A stretch of 64,000 bases of DNA from Diploscapter coronatus (GCA_964036155.1 OZ038422.1:55203201-55267200), one strand, 5' to 3'; numbered from the stretch's first letter, positions 1 to 13,900 are shown. Numbers and translations: made by a program. The notes: generated by a model not told the origin, from the letters alone.

Positions 1-129
1 ATGGTAAAAGCCGAATGAATTCAATTCTAAATTTTAAGGCTATGTCATTGAAAAATAAGAATGCAAATGACAACCCCACAACTAACTCCAATCTATCGTA
101 ATTTGCAATTTTAATTGGATTAAACTTAC
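1..129 (-). other. Intron and truncated continuation of the receptor gene
   Basis: The exon ending at 130 closes with a GTAAGT donor in phase 1. In the remaining 129 bases I could not find an acceptor that keeps the frame open, so the next exon probably starts left of the window. Confidence 0.5.
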
Positions 130-3100
130 AAATGGCCTTGTCTCCATTGCTGTTGGGGCTCTGGTCCTCCTCACTCATTTCGTGTCGTCTGTCCATTTTG
201 TCGAACAACTGTTGAATTTGATGGAAGCACAACATTCGATTATTTTGGAACTAAAATTATCATTTGAAAAGCTGTGATGAAGATTGTTTGCATTTGAAGG
301 TAAAGTTTTCAATGTTTTTACTCCTTTTATAATTTCATGAAAATTTTCTTTCTAACGTGATAAAGAGAAAATTTAGTCGAGAAGAATGGAAAAAGACGAA
401 ATATAAAATTCAAATTATTGTAGTGTCAGGCAAAAAATCATACCTGCATGTACCCATGATCAACAGTCAAGTGCAAATTGTTGTCGAACAACTTAACCAG
501 GTTCACGTTCTCGAAAACTACCAGTGAATATTTCTTCCTGAACATATCAAACTGAACTTTAACTTCGACTGTTTTATACCTGTAAAGAATTTCTCCCGTG
601 ACTCTCTTGAGACTTTTGAACATGTAGAGATTGACGAAGGCAGGCGAAAAACGAACCATCAAATACCTGAAAATAGTTATATTTTAGAAGAAAAAAAAAG
701 TCGAGCAAATTACCCTTTAATAGTCTGAATCTTGCCGAAAGCAGCAGTGAGTTGTTCAGGAGCGATACTGTCCAGGCCCATCTTCAACTCAATTTCAAGA
801 AACCCATCAATTACATGGCACTCTGATAGGGATTTGGCCTATAAATTCAGAAAACCATAGATTTTCTTTCAACAACTTTAATACCCTCTGTAAATTGTCG
901 ATAGTGACGTTTCCAGCACAGACTCGAATGCACTCGGAAATGCATCGCTGACAAAACGAGGGGTTAGCTGGGTCTGAAGGAAAGAACTTATTAGGAAAAG
1001 AAAAGTCCAATTTCACCCTCTTCATAGTTAGTAGGGCATTGATAGTGACATTTGCCATTGATCGCCTTCCACCGCTCCTGCTTCTTTCCATACGGACGCA
1101 GTCTGAAAGAATTCGATTTTGCACTAGCAGTATTTCGTAAATAGTAATGGAAAAAGTGTTTAGCTTAAAATAGTGAATTTTCATTAAAGTATGCAAATGT
1201 TTACTTTGTGCAGGAATCGCGAGTCACGCATCTTCGGTCCAACAAAGAGAACAGCGGTTTCGGGCAGGAAGTCACACAAACGCCCTAAAGTTGTTAGTTT
1301 ATTTGGAGGAATTTGAAATGTCCTTACATTATGAGCGATGTTTCTGCAGGAATAGCATTGTGATGGGTCGTTGGGTTTTTTGCATCCAGACAGGCACTGC
1401 TCATGACATCGACTGCCATCAGAATCTGCACAGCCAGGCCCAAGACTGCCATTCTCGTATCGCTCGTGGTCGCAGGCTTTCTGGCAAACAGTCTCATTCC
1501 AGCAAGCCTGCTGTTTATCTCCCAGTTTTGTCTTCTTGTACCTACACTTGCTCGAGTTCAAATCGGTCTCGCAATTGCTGACTTCGCACACTGAAAAGAC
1601 AAACTTTAGATCGTTATAATATCTCAAAGAAGCAACCAAATTTACTACAGAAGACAAATTACACGCGAGAATTTTATTTATTAGTAGTCAATTATTCTCA
1701 TTTCTACCTCTTCCGGTTTCAGTCATGCTGGTCTCTGCGGCATTGTCCACGAATATGTCGTTGACAGGCCCGGCAACGATGTGCTTCCAGTCGATCGACC
1801 GTGCTCTGCACAGCATTTTGTTCTCCGCAATCCGCACTCCACCATTTCGAATAACTCGCAAATTCGGCAAGGAGATCTGAAAATACAAAATTATTTGCCG
1901 AAAATTTGAAGAAAATCTCACATCCTCGAGGTGATCGTTGCTGTAGATGACGAGTGCGTAGTGCTGAATGAGCGACTGTCCGCCGATGACTCGCAGATTC
2001 GGGAAGATCCACGAAAGACTTCGCAATCCCCTGGAAAAAATGAAGTTGCGAAAGAATGAATAATTGTGCGTTTGAAAATGACTACCGAGCAAAAATAAAT
2101 GAATTGAACTACGAATGAACAAAACATTGCTTTAGTTGGCCCAATTATTTTTCGATTTCGGTTTTCGCTTCGAACAGATTATTTTTCGTCATTACTTGAT
2201 TTTTTCTCGCTTTGGACCCGTAATTATGATACAGCTTGTTCAAAGAGTATTGAAACGTTTTTTTTTCTCCTAAATTCGGTTTTTTAAATTTATTTTATTT
2301 TATGCATTGTCGTGATCATTATGCTTTCTTTCCAATTTATCCTTCTTTCATCGTCGCAATATTTTTGCTCATTTGTCGTTTTTTTCACGATTCCAAACTA
2401 GTCGAATGATCTTACTTGGCATGGAAAATGAGAACAGATCCAGTGACCTCCCTGAGGTGTTCGAATCGAGGGAAGTCCGATTGGACGTTGTTTTCGGAGG
2501 ACAGCAGAGTCATGAAGAATGAACCCTCGATCACTGTACAATTCAGCACCCTACAATTATATGCTTGATTACTTTTCCTCGAATATCGATTGCACTGATA
2601 TATAAATTCTATATTGATTATAAATGCATTGCAAAATAGACATCATTTGGTCTCAATAGCGCTAAATGTAAAGCTATTCTTTCAACTATTCGCTCCTTAA
2701 CATCGCTAAATTTATAGAAAATTTTTAACTAAGCTCGGAGAATAAAAGTCATCGTGTCTTTGGTTCAAATGTGCGATTTTCGGCTAAAATAATATAAAGT
2801 TGATCAGATTATAAGGATGATTTCAAATATTGCCTGAAGAATATATTTAGCGAAGCTATTGTAAACTTAAATGTCTTCCTAGCCACAGCTCAAGCTTATT
2901 TATCAAAATTTTTATCTATTAGATAGGAGGAGTGCTAATAAATTGAGCTGAAAGTGCGCCAAATGTATTACATATTTTTGTTATTTTTATTGTAAATGAC
3001 CGACTATTGAGACGAGATAAAAGAAGCGATTTCTTTTCTCCCTCTCCTGTGAGCTTCGGAATGCGCGAGAGACGAGCATTTGTTCGCTGACCGATTTATG

Positions 3101-4125
3101 TTTTTCGCGTTTTTAAGAGCAACTATCGATAATTAATCGAGTAATTCGTATCAGTATCGATAGAGGATAATAATTAGCAAGCGCTTATTACGAAACTTCC
3201 GTTAAATTCGATAAAAGAACAAGGAAAAATGAAAGAAAATACAAAGAATCGCCAAATGAACGAATGTCGTCAACGCGCGTATTTCGAGGCTCAAAGGAGC
3301 GGGGAAGAAAGACGCTCCTTTTATTTCGTCTCAAGTTATCGGTCATTGACAATATGTTGTTTTTCATTTTTTTTTTTTTTTAAGTTTTATATCTTACGGC
3401 TGTTCAGATTCAGTTTCAGTTCTGTATGAGGCTGTGAAATTTGACGATATTCTCTGTAGTGGTTTGCCTCGGATGTCCAGAGTTGAGCATCGCTGTTCAG
3501 GAAGGCCATTTGTAATCTGCAATATCTTATATCTCGAATGTTTCATTGCATAATCATCTGATCAAATCCTCCTCCTGTTTACAATATTCTCCCTCTGCTG
3601 CCGTCACAACCTGCGCACATCCCGTTTCTCTCCCTTTCCCTCATCGTCCCTGGATTTATCTAATCCCTTTTTGTTATTTCACATTTTCATATCCACATAT
3701 CTAGTAGTCGGGTTTGGTTTTGAGATGCCCTTATCTTTTTATCATTCAATTTCCTTTCGCCTTCAGCTTTTCCTTCCTCTTTAAACTCCTGGCGCCGTTT
3801 TTTCTGCTCAGTTCCTATAGCAACAAAATCCCATCTTAAATATTTTCATTTAAGCCCCTTTTTCGCGAGACTTTAAATGAATAACAAGAGGATAGACTGC
3901 CGTTCTAGCTGACTGAGTAACTGCATACAATTCTCTCTGATCTCAGACTACTCTACTCCAATCGCTGAATACAAACTAAGGATTCTACATTGTAACTACA
4001 ATTGAATATTATTCAAAATTGAACAGATCACGAGAATTAAATATGTTTACCTGGAGATTGGCGAGGCATACAAATATTACAACAATAATAAACCGAAGAT
4101 TATAAGTTAGGACAAGAGGGTCCAT
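130..4125 (-). CDS. daf-2: Insulin-like receptor ectodomain (daf-2 type), 5' part only
   Basis: This gene encodes the extracellular ligand-binding part of an insulin/IGF-type receptor tyrosine kinase. I read twelve exons, high to low: 4125-4051, 3516-3398, 2550-2416, 2030-1922, 1876-1708, 1590-1328, 1284-1205, 1102-1017, 973-885, 838-714, 666-444 and 250-130; all phases join. The start at 4125 gives a hydrophobic signal peptide ending at a phase-0 donor; an upstream in-frame ATG exists at 4209. Seen in the protein: L1 domain (LNCTVIEG, then FPNLRVIGG and LPNLRVIRNGGVRI), a furin-like cysteine-rich region (CLSGCKKPNDPSQCYSC, then GVCVTSCP and CHYQCP), and L2 (ECHVIDG, NLHLTVDHG, ending NGDKAI). 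Cysteine spacing and the C-x-P-x-DP-x-QC signature fit insulin receptors better than EGF receptors. About 531 codons are present. FnIII repeats, membrane segment and kinase lie beyond the left edge. Introns 1 and 2 (4050-3517 and 3397-2551) are the longest; the 5' intron holds no recognisable exon. Confidence 0.93.
3321..3346 (+). repeat. 26-nt exact direct repeat, copy 1
   Basis: The 26 bases here are identical to 57387-57412 in the same orientation. The copy lies about 50 bp downstream of exon 2 of the insulin-like receptor on the plus strand's left side, inside intron 2. Flanks diverge after a few bases. Confidence 0.6.
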
Positions 4126-4424
4126 AGATTGAGAATGGGTAGAGAATATGTTGGGCCTGTCGCGACGACGCCTCATTTCTCTGTTCGAATGCAGCCGTTG
4201 GCAAAGCAATAACTATTCATCGAAATTAGAGAATATTGAGGAATCTAGGTGAAAGAATAAGGATCAGCAGGTGGTTGGATGGCAGGACAGGCAGGGAGCC
4301 TTGCACAATTTGCCAACGGCCCTCAAATGAGGCTGATCTGAAAGCATAACTCAATTTGATGGTTGACACACTTGGCAAGGGAACAAAAACGATGAAAAAT
4401 CACATATAACCGGGAGAACTTGGA

Positions 4425-5350
4425 GGGAAACGATAAGAAAATGGAATTGGAATGGAAGAAGAGAGGGAAGAGAAGCAGGGGGGAGGGAAGGAACTACTTG
4501 TGATAGGGGATAGAAGCTGGAAGAAGGAAGGGGGGAAAAGCAGAACGATCAAAGTATGGAATGCAGCGGAGTGAATGACAGGCGAGATGCAAATGGACAT
4601 GGCTAAATTAGGAATGTAGAAGGGAACACAACAACAAGGATGAAGTGATATGATGCAATTGCACAAGACATTCAGGAGAAGAAACATTGCAACTCGTGCC
4701 TTTCCCCATCTCCTCTTATTGCAGAAGCACGTCAGCTCGAGGTCTTTCATTAATCTCCTCCTCCTGCATATTCTTTCTTTCCTTCCCTCTCCTCCTCTTG
4801 CTTTACCCTTTGCAATCTCTTTTCCTAGATTAAGTAAAATAAAAATTGGAGATGAGCAGAGCGACAAGCCACAAATGAAAATGAGAATCAGAATCATGGG
4901 ATGAAAGAGATGGGAGGGATAAATGTAGGGGGATAACGGATTAGGAACCGAATGAACCCGACAATAAAATGTTGTTGATGAAATTGGTGAAATACACAGG
5001 CAAACAGCGGACAAAATGCTCTTCTCTCTGATATTTAATGTAAAAACTATGCAGCCCCTTTCTGCTGCATTGGAGACGATTTTGCAAAACAACAAGATAC
5101 AGACGCAGATAGAGGGAGAGGTAGACAGTCGCATGAATACGAATGCTGAAGAGGGAACGAGCAAAAAGGGGGGAGGAAAGAGGAGCACTTTGACCGAGGA
5201 ACGAGCTGATTGAATGATAGATCAGATCAGATCGATGATAATGGAAGGAGAGGAGGACATATCCGGTGGACGTGGATGAAGCTGGGGGCAATCGATAGAG
5301 GGGAGGGAAGGAGATTGGACTGTGAACAGGACAGGGACAGAGCTGTTTGT
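4425..5350 (-). promoter_or_regulatory. Candidate pyrimidine-rich upstream region of the receptor gene
   Basis: Long C/T runs on the sense (minus) strand begin about 300 bp upstream of the start codon at 4125. The same asymmetry occurs upstream of most other genes in the window, with the purine-rich strand switching when gene orientation switches. Promoter or UTR function is an inference from position and composition only. Confidence 0.3.
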
Positions 5351-6648
5351 GCCAGTCTCCCATATACAAGAATAGAATATGCATCTCATTAGGCAAGTAT
5401 TCACACAAGTTTATTTTATATAGAAACACAGGTGATAAAAATATGACTGACAGAGGGAAATAGTAGAAATTCAGTTGAGAAACTATTGAAAAATGAACGC
5501 ACAAAATCGTAAATAGCATATTGATAATCGCGAGTAACTTGTATATACGCATTAATATAAAAATAAGACGATGATTATGGTCTTTAAATTCGAGATAAAC
5601 AACCATCAGCAAGTTAATCTATGTGGAAGTTAAGCGGTGGCTGTAACTAGCAAAAAAATAGAGCAGTGTGACCTTGAATTACGACAAATTCTATTTGCAA
5701 GGCGAAGTTGGACAGGAAATATGGCGATAATATGGAAAGATTGATTGGATGAAGGGGAAAAGCGGTTGGGACTCTGGACGGCACGGAGATATGCCCAGAT
5801 ATGCAGGGATAACCGATAAAATGGCTGTCCGCACGAAGAAAAACACGGTTAATATAACTGTTTCGATGTTGTTTTCCACACTGGGAACTTGACGCACGCG
5901 AAAGTGGAAACGGCCTCAGAACTATCTCTGCAAATGTGTCGCATTGCAGAGGGAGGAGGGAAGAGGAGAGAAGATAACAAACAACCCGCGTCGCGTCATT
6001 CAGCTCTTCATTCCCCATTCCCCTCCCCATTGCGTCCCCGTCTCACAGTTTTATTTCGCCTCCACAGACTTCCTACTTTTCTTCATCAAGAGTAGGTATT
6101 TTATTACGAGACCAACAAACGTTTATCGATTTAACCATAGCAAATGAACAACAACCGAGTCTGCATTCAGGGGGCAGACAGGCAGACAATTAGGCCCAGA
6201 GCCACTAGCGAAGCCAATCAGGCTCTAATTTATGCAGTTTTTTTTACATGATTTGCATGAGAAGTCGCATGTACTTGTCATGTTCGGCAAAATTGACGTC
6301 ATCATCGATTTTAGGGACAAAAATCAGAGATGAAGATAAACGCTTAGTTATAAATAACTGCCGATGAATATTTTATCGCTACATAAGCGTGAGTTTAACT
6401 TTTTTTTACATAACATAGGAAAAAGTAACACTGAAATTCTATCCTAAAATGTTCTTTTGCATGAATGATTCGGAGAGGAAAAAGTCATGCGGGTTTCCAT
6501 TTTTGGATGGCTAAATTGGTCTAAAATCATCGTTACATTTTAATTCATTCTAGTTATCAATTATTCTAAAAATAGACTGGTAAACAAGTTCTATCACATT
6601 TCATCATCTTATCTTCATCGTTTCTATAAAAATGTAAAGAAAATATAT

Positions 6649-6860
6649 TAGGCTGGTAAGAAAATTCTGTCATATTTAATTGTCTTTTCCAAGTCTACTT
6701 CGATGATTGATTGTTCAAATTCAGATAAAATTTGACTATTTTGCATAAATCGTCGAGATAAAGCATACCTCACTAACTTCATTCGGATTATTCTCCACTT
6801 TTTGAAGACTAAGGAAAATCAGAAGATGCAATGTGATAAAACTTTCTCACCAGCCTATTA
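6649..6860. repeat. MITE-like element with about 28-bp imperfect terminal inverted repeats
   Basis: The left end (6649-6677) and the right end (6832-6860, reverse complement) share AGGCTGGT followed by a matching block up to a CACATT/CATATT motif. A third copy of the same end lies in direct orientation at 6575-6603. The element has no coding capacity, as expected for a non-autonomous DNA transposon or its remnant. No target-site duplication was confirmed. Confidence 0.55.
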
Positions 6861-6951
6861 GGCTGCAGGTACTTTGTTACCAAAGCAGAAATAGTGTAGA
6901 ATAAGAAGAAAAGAGGGAGAAATAGCGTTTGGTAACAAAGTACCTGCAGCC
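6861..6951. repeat. Perfect 24-bp inverted repeat with a 43-nt loop
   Basis: Bases 6861-6884 are the exact reverse complement of 6928-6951, separated by 43 nt. A transcript would form an uninterrupted 24-bp stem. It directly abuts the TIR-bearing element at 6649-6860, so it may be a second mobile element end rather than a small-RNA precursor. Confidence 0.75.
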
Positions 6952-7679
6952 AATCTTACAAATCGAATAATAAGAATTAGAAAAAATGAATTTTAAAATA
7001 AAGGCGATTATGAAGAATAGTAATATCGCAAAAAAAAAAGTATTATATAAAACCTCTAAGATTATTTTAAGTCGGCATTTTCATGATTAGTTTACTAACT
7101 TAGCAGGAAATGTATCCTTTCCATTTTAGCTGAATTTAATGGATAAAATGTCTATTAAAATCTAGTTCTAATAATAAAAATCTTTATTTATTATTTAATC
7201 TCTTGTTGAAAAGTATTTGCGACTGGAAGAAATTACTAAACAACATTGGATTACAAAATAGATAATAACGGCACCATAATTAATCTGCAAGGAAAGTAAA
7301 TAAGCATGACTAATTGTACGAGCAATCGAAGCAACACCCTATTGAAAAGAAAGGAGTTCGAAATAACACAATAAATAGGTCGATAAATTAGAAATTATCA
7401 TTGAAATAGAGGATATAATTGAGTAGAGCAAGGCATAGATTAAAATGGAAGAATTACAGGGAAATTGTATATTAAAGTGAAGTACGGGATATGAGGATGA
7501 AGGTGAAAGGGTAACAAAAGAGAATAGACAAGGCACAAACCAAGAATTGAGAAAAATCACAAACGGGGAAAACTGCATCACAGGATGATTAGTCAGTCAA
7601 TGGGGAGGGTAGGATTTAAGTAATGGATTACGGTACATTCGAATTCAGCAGAAAGCAAACTATTGATAGTGATAAATAT

Positions 7680-7785
7680 GGGTGGACGAAATTTCGTTTT
7701 CAGTTTCGGATCTTAGAAAATTTAATTTTTGTTTCAGTCTCACCTTCGTTTTCGGGCTATCAAAACTTTAAATTTCGTCAACCCT
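7680..7785. repeat. Short element with AGGG-type inverted ends, family R2
   Basis: The left end GGGTGGACGAAATTT and the right end AAATTTCGTCAACCCT are inverted copies with small differences, about 106 bp apart. Twenty-six bases (7683-7708) recur, reverse complemented, at 58815-58840. It looks like a small non-autonomous element inserted in the 3' flank of the scaffold gene. Confidence 0.55.
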
Positions 7786-7967
7786 ATGAGAAAGATACTC
7801 GGTATGAAATAGTCAAGTAGCATAGAGAAATGAGCAAAGCAGAATAGTCTACAGAAATAAGGGGAAGAATTTGTTGCGGATTGCGGGAGGAGAAAGATAA
7901 CCTGAGGAGAGGAAGAACTGTTGAAGGAAGTGAAAATGTCATGAGCAAGGAGATGGATGATTGCTGT

Positions 7968-10900
7968 CTATTTGTGTTCTCTCGTCACGGCCAAAGTGAC
8001 TGGACCGTCGATATTCTTGAGTTTCTCCAGAATCGCCATCGGAGTCAGTCCTTCGACACTCATTCCATCGACTGATACAAGGCGATCTCCCACTCGAAGA
8101 GAACCTACATATTTTTATATCACCAGTAAATTATATAGGATTATGCAAAGAATTTACACCTTATTATTAATACTGTGAAATCTCTAATAGAAGCCCGGGA
8201 GCTTCTGTTTTCAACACTCTTCTGGAGGGGCTTTTCAAATGGAAAGAGGGTCACTGTTTCTTAATCCAAATTTTCAGATAAAGTTTTCGAAAAATCACCC
8301 TTTTTCGCTAATTTTGGAAAAAAAGGTTTCAAGTGGAGGGGGCCTCAATTAGAGAATTTACGGTAGTTATTTTGAATCAATCATATCTCTAGAGAAGTTC
8401 TAAATATGTGATAGAACTTTGAGTTCACAATACTCGTTCAAACTAATAGCGAATCATTCTAGTAAAACTGCATTTTCCGGGTGAGCAAACTTTCACGTTT
8501 CATTTATGGAAAAATGTGTGAAAGAGTAGCATCTTCTGATAACTATTCTGGGTGTATGTCACTGCGCACAAAAGTAGAATTTAATGATTTTCACAATGAA
8601 CATCAGTTATATTTAGTCAGCTAAATTTTATAGAAATGAATCATAACGAAAGACCCATCGATGATATTTGTTGATCAAGTGAGTTAAATTTGGCCTATCT
8701 TTTTCCAACCCTTATCCTATTCCTGGGTTTGATCTTATGCCTTACCCTATCGCTCCCTACCCTAACCCAATCCTCAACCTATTTGCTTCCAAAATAATAA
8801 CTGTTATTTTGCAAAATCCATGATAGTCAAATTTAGCATCTATAGCTGAATAGCTAGTAAAAGTGGAAACGATTACAAGTGCATTCTAGACGAGAAATAT
8901 ACTAATACGTCAAAAATGAACTAATTGTTGTCAGATTATGATATGAGTAATATAACTCTTATGCACAATGACATACTCGATTTATCTTTTGTGCACAATG
9001 ACCGCTTCCCACTATCCCTTTCGTTTCACAATAAACAGCCAACGAATACCTTCAGCTGATGCAGCAGATTCGGGCGCAATCATTCTTATGTAAATTCCAT
9101 CGACCCCAGTTCTCTTTGCCAGCGACACTCCAAGCGTGCCTCCACTGTGCTTCTCGAGTGTGGCAGATATCAAGTCCTCCTGTTTCTCCTGTCTGACGAG
9201 TCCCAGAGTGACTACATCTCCTCCTCCTCTCAGCATAGCAACCACTTCCTGGTGAGAACGACCTTCCACAGGAATTCCATTCACCTAAATTTCACTTTCA
9301 GCTATTTTGCATGTTTTAGTTGGTTGGAGAGAATAAGACCAGAGTATGCACACCTTTTCCCTTTATAAATTTTACATTTTGAAATTTTGTTCAAAAATTA
9401 TAAATTCGTGGCTATATATGAATGGAATTTGGACACGGATATATCAGGAAATTGCCTATCTTCTAGTTTCTAAATTTGCATTATCTAGACAAGCTTGCAA
9501 AATAACTTTCAGTTTATGCATCTAATTACTAATAACCGATTCGAAATGGCATGCTATTTTAAAAATCCTTTTTTAAACTTGAAGGACCTAGACTGAATAG
9601 AATTTTGTGAAACATAAAATTTGTCGAGCATTATTTTGTAAATATTAGTATAGTTAATTTCCTACCGAAACGAGTTTATCTCCAACTCTCAGATCTGGGT
9701 GGCTGATTGCAGGTTCTGCCGTCAGCTGCTTAATGCAGACTTGCCCTCCAATCGAAGCGATCTGCACTCCCAAACTGCCCACTGCGTTTCGAGCCAATTT
9801 CACCTAAACCATTTGATTTCCAATTTTAACTAATTTCAGAGAGAATTTCCTACTCGAATAATATCCCCATCAGATCCTTCCTCCTTTTCATCAAAATCGT
9901 CTGTTCTATCCATATTGGATCTTCTAAACTCAATCTTTCTGAACTGCAATTGCTTTATCTGATTACCTAGCATATCTATATCGTCTATGTGCCGGATCAC
10001 TCTGAGGGGGAGTAGCAGGTGGTTTCTGAGGTTGTCTCGGAGACACTTCCTCTTCCAGATGATTTTCCTCGTAATGATACATTGGGGTTGTCGGCAAACG
10101 ATATTCGCCCTTTTCTTCATCAGATTCGTCCAAATGCAGACTAAATTTGAAATTCTGAATTTCCATCTTTTTCCTAAAATTTTACCCAGAAATAGCCTTC
10201 GAATCAATCAAATTATCCGAATCGAGTGTAGGAAGTGCGTCTCCAATCGCGCCGAAGTCAGACACGGCTCGTTGTCGTTTGTTGTGAACCCTTCGCGGAG
10301 GGGGTGGAGTTCGGGAACCTAAATTCAAGCGCATTGTATGATTGAATAAACGCGACTAATTCATAAAGTTATGCAGAGTGCACCATAAATATTGTTTGAT
10401 TTCCAATTCGCTTCTATACCCTCAAAGAGTTACTACTTCCATGAGAAAATAAAAAGCACCGAAGGAAAACTATCACACACACATACACTACAGGTTTTGA
10501 AATTTCCATGAACAGTTTAGATCGTATTTTCAGTTTAATAATATCTAAATGTTATACTAAATACTTCTGCACTGTAAATGTAGTCGGGCAATAATTATGG
10601 TGCACCATGTATATCGCAATCTTTAATGCGAAAATAGGGCTACCTATATTTTAGGTGGATGACAAACACAGATAGTTGTATTTGTCAATCGAATATGCAG
10701 AGTAGGGAGTGCAAGAAAAACAGAAATACGAAAGAGCCGCTGACAGATACAGTCGCCTATGTCTATCATCCTTATGTAAAAATACATGAGACCCGAAAAT
10801 AGTGATAGCTGTATGCTTTCAAGAATCTATGCAAAATCAAAATAAGAATGAACTACTTAACAATAATTAAACAAAAAACTAGCCCTATCACAACATCAAT

Positions 10901-13900
10901 AAATTTCCTTACCCTTCTGTGGAACATTTGGAACGGACAGGGAAGATGTAGATCCACTCAGCTTCTTCGCCTCGACTGCTGCGTGAGAACTATCACGAGA
11001 TGCTACAAGCACATCACTCAATCACTGTACGACAGAAAATGTTGTCACGTGAAATAGCTTGAACAGTTCTAGCCTATTTGGTGTTTTCGAGAACGAGTTT
11101 TCTTACAATATGTTGCATTTCATCACAATATCACTTGGCGATAAAAATCTTATGGTATTTCAAATAAAAAATCCCACCAGATTTCTCATGTCTGACGACC
11201 CCGTCGAGTCTGGCGATGTCCATTCTGAGAGTCTGTCCTCCAGCCCTGACCAGTTCCACGGCCCTGTGTCTGTCTTCTCCCTCCAGCGACACTCCATCCA
11301 CAGAAAGCAGTCTATCTCCAACACACAAGCCCTGGAATTCGTTCTTATATTTCCCTTTCATTGTTTTCCCACTTACAGCTCTCATTCCAGGTCCATTTTC
11401 GACTACAGATTTCACATAGACCCCCTTGACTCCATTCAGATTTCCATCGACCAGCGTCAACCCCAACCCGATCTGCGGATCTTTTGTTAGAGTCACTTCG
11501 AACTGCATTCCAGGGATCTCATCCGACTCCATCGACTGGCCCTTTGCCACTTCGAATCGCTCTACGTGCGAGTCTGGAAATCGAAAGCTAGAAAATGATC
11601 AAGTCTAGGCATTTCTAATTGGAAATTGCTATTCAGTCTAACCAAAAAAAACTTAATTTTTGCTAACTGCAAACGAAGTTTGTAGTAGAAGAAATAGAGA
11701 ACCTGGATAAATTCGCAGTTTCGTAGCGTCGTAGCCTACGAAATATCATGAGAAAAGATATCTTCCTGCCTTGCCCTGTACTCTTAACTACGTATGAGCT
11801 ACGAAGCTACGAATTATCCAAATTGCTAAAGATATACATTTTTCTCCATATTATTGCGCTGTTTTCATTATGTCTGACTGACTGTTAGCTGTGAAATGAG
11901 AATGAATCACTCGAAAAACACCATTTCACCATTATTACAGGTTGTATATGCACAAAAACTCGAAACGACATTAACCGTAATTATTGGAAGTGGGTCCATA
12001 ACCGGCCGAGTTGTCCCTGCGATGCTCGTAGGTGGCATTGAATCTGTCGGGGGCCTGAGGAGGAGCGTGGATTGGACGGGGAGCTGAGTGGTGGTGGTGA
12101 CCGTTGGGAGGCATTTGGGGGAACATTTCTGCTGACGACAAGTCGGAGGGAGAATCCAGGGATACTGAAAGGAGAATGAGAAATGACAAACCACTCACGA
12201 CAAATATACTGCAAATTCTCGGTACAATGAAAATCAGAATGACATATTTCCTGATTTTTTTTCCCATTTTATAGCAGATAAGACGTCAAACACATTCATT
12301 TCTCTATGGAAGAGCAGAATTAAAAATGAATCATTCTTTGGAGATTTTAAAATTGTCCAATGAAGTCATTATTATTTTTTTTTTTTTAAATTAAAATCAA
12401 TATTAAATCTACCTATTCTAAAAATACATTTGTCATGACCAGTGCCCATATTCATAAACGTGTCGAGAGGCTCTCGATGCGTCTATGAATACGGTGGACA
12501 CATTAAAGCCGATTTTATCAACTTTGCATGGGAAAGAATAAACTCACATCGATTGCTGACAGAATGTACAGGGCGTCCCTCGATGCTCACATCGGGCATC
12601 TGCTGCACTGCGCTCTCTGCCCGCAGCGTGCTCTTCCACTGACGCATCTTGATCATGAATCTGTGCTGGGATGCAGCGAACTTCACGAAGTAGCTCGATC
12701 TAAAATAAAGTTGATCGAAACGAAGTTTGAAGTTAGTTTTTTCGTCTAGAATAGATGTGTGTAAATTATTTATCAAAGAAGATACATTCTTGTTTTTAGA
12801 AGATTTCCAATTAGTGCATTAAACAACTTTTGTGATTACTTTTATGACTAGATTTTAGGTACGCTTATTTACATAGGCAGTAGCAACAGATCACAATCAA
12901 GAAAAAGATTTGAATGCTTTCACTAAAGGACTAAAGTTGATGACTGTTTCAGTGGAAAGGGACAATGCGCTTTTGTTGTAAAAATGGATTTTTCGGTTGG
13001 AAAATAAAAAAGGAAGAATTTCGGCGATTTTTTCAAGAATTAAAAAAAATTCGTGATTATCATGATCTTTCATAAGTAATTGATAAATGCAATTTCCTTA
13101 TCGAAATTTGTTCCATAATGCATTTTAAAAATCATATTCTGATCAAAGAGTCTTCTCCTTGACGAGAAAATACTTTCCTAATTTTTACTGTAATGACCAG
13201 TAAAAGAATAGCAGGAAAGACTGACTTGGTGTGATGATCAGTGTAGAAGATGCTCTCGATCTGTTCCCCATCCGAATCTTTGTCCGTGGCGATAATCACA
13301 AATTTCTTCTTGTCGAATTGCAGAGTCTGTGTTTCCTGCCACTGGTGCTCTGCTCGAATCTCGCGAACTCCACCCTGGAAATGTACTTATTGGAGATTTG
13401 TTTGATTGAAAGATTCAGTGAAGATACAGAGGGGTAAACTTGCACGTAATTTGGTCATTCGTCCTGAACAATCACATTTAGTGCATGAACCACTGAATAG
13501 GTGCTAATTTTGAAAAGAAAGATCAGATCTGGAGGCGTTTTAAAATTAAGTTTCAAAAATTATCTGATCTAGATGAAAGTAATTATGAAATACGATCTAA
13601 AGAGCTTGAACATTCCATAGCTTCAGAGCTATTTTGTCAGCAGTTTAAAATAGTTTACAAAGAGAAAATACACAGGGTTTGTGTGCACCAAAATGGAATG
13701 ATTGACACCTGCATGGCTGGTATCATATACTTATTCGCTATATCTGGATTCTGAATGTTAGTAAAATGAATAGCAAAATGACTTTGACTAACCTGTTCTT
13801 CATAGATCCGAATGCCTCGGGGGTGAATGCCGATCCAAAGACAGGAGCCAGTGTCAGGGTCGAATGGAGACGAGCCGTGAGTGGCTGTTGGCTTGGTGCG

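Larger units (their letters stand above)
4126..7967. other. Intergenic region, 5' flank of the insulin-like receptor
   Basis: No convincing gene. On the plus strand 4425-4545, 5110-5350 and 5940-5985 are strongly purine-rich, so the receptor's sense strand is pyrimidine-rich there; this creates long spurious open frames on the minus strand (for example 4400-5188), which lack any domain-like composition. Three inverted-repeat elements lie at its right end and are listed separately. The remainder, including 7000-7600, is AT-rich sequence in which I see nothing specific. Confidence 0.6.

Noticed and set aside
130..4125. EGF-receptor rather than insulin-receptor identity for the left-edge gene
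   Set aside because: The L1 and cysteine-rich motifs (NCTVIEG, C-x-P-x-DP-x-QC, NLHLTVDHG) fit insulin receptors better; the kinase that would settle it is outside the window.
4400..5188. Open frame of 262 codons on the minus strand upstream of the insulin-like receptor
   Set aside because: The frame is open because the plus strand is nearly pure purine in long runs; the translation is a Pro/Ser/Leu/Phe mixture without domains, splice structure or a sensible start.
7000..7967. A protein-tyrosine-phosphatase domain downstream of PDZ3, as in PTPN13
   Set aside because: A stop codon follows PDZ3 at 7968-7970 and no phosphatase signature (HCSAG-type) or exon chain is visible to the left.
9963..10185. 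Reading the scaffold exon 10140-9967 as extending through 10185 to include KKMEIQNFKF
   Set aside because: That would leave an 11-nt intron; the downstream acceptor at 10141-10142 gives a normal 45-nt intron and keeps phase.
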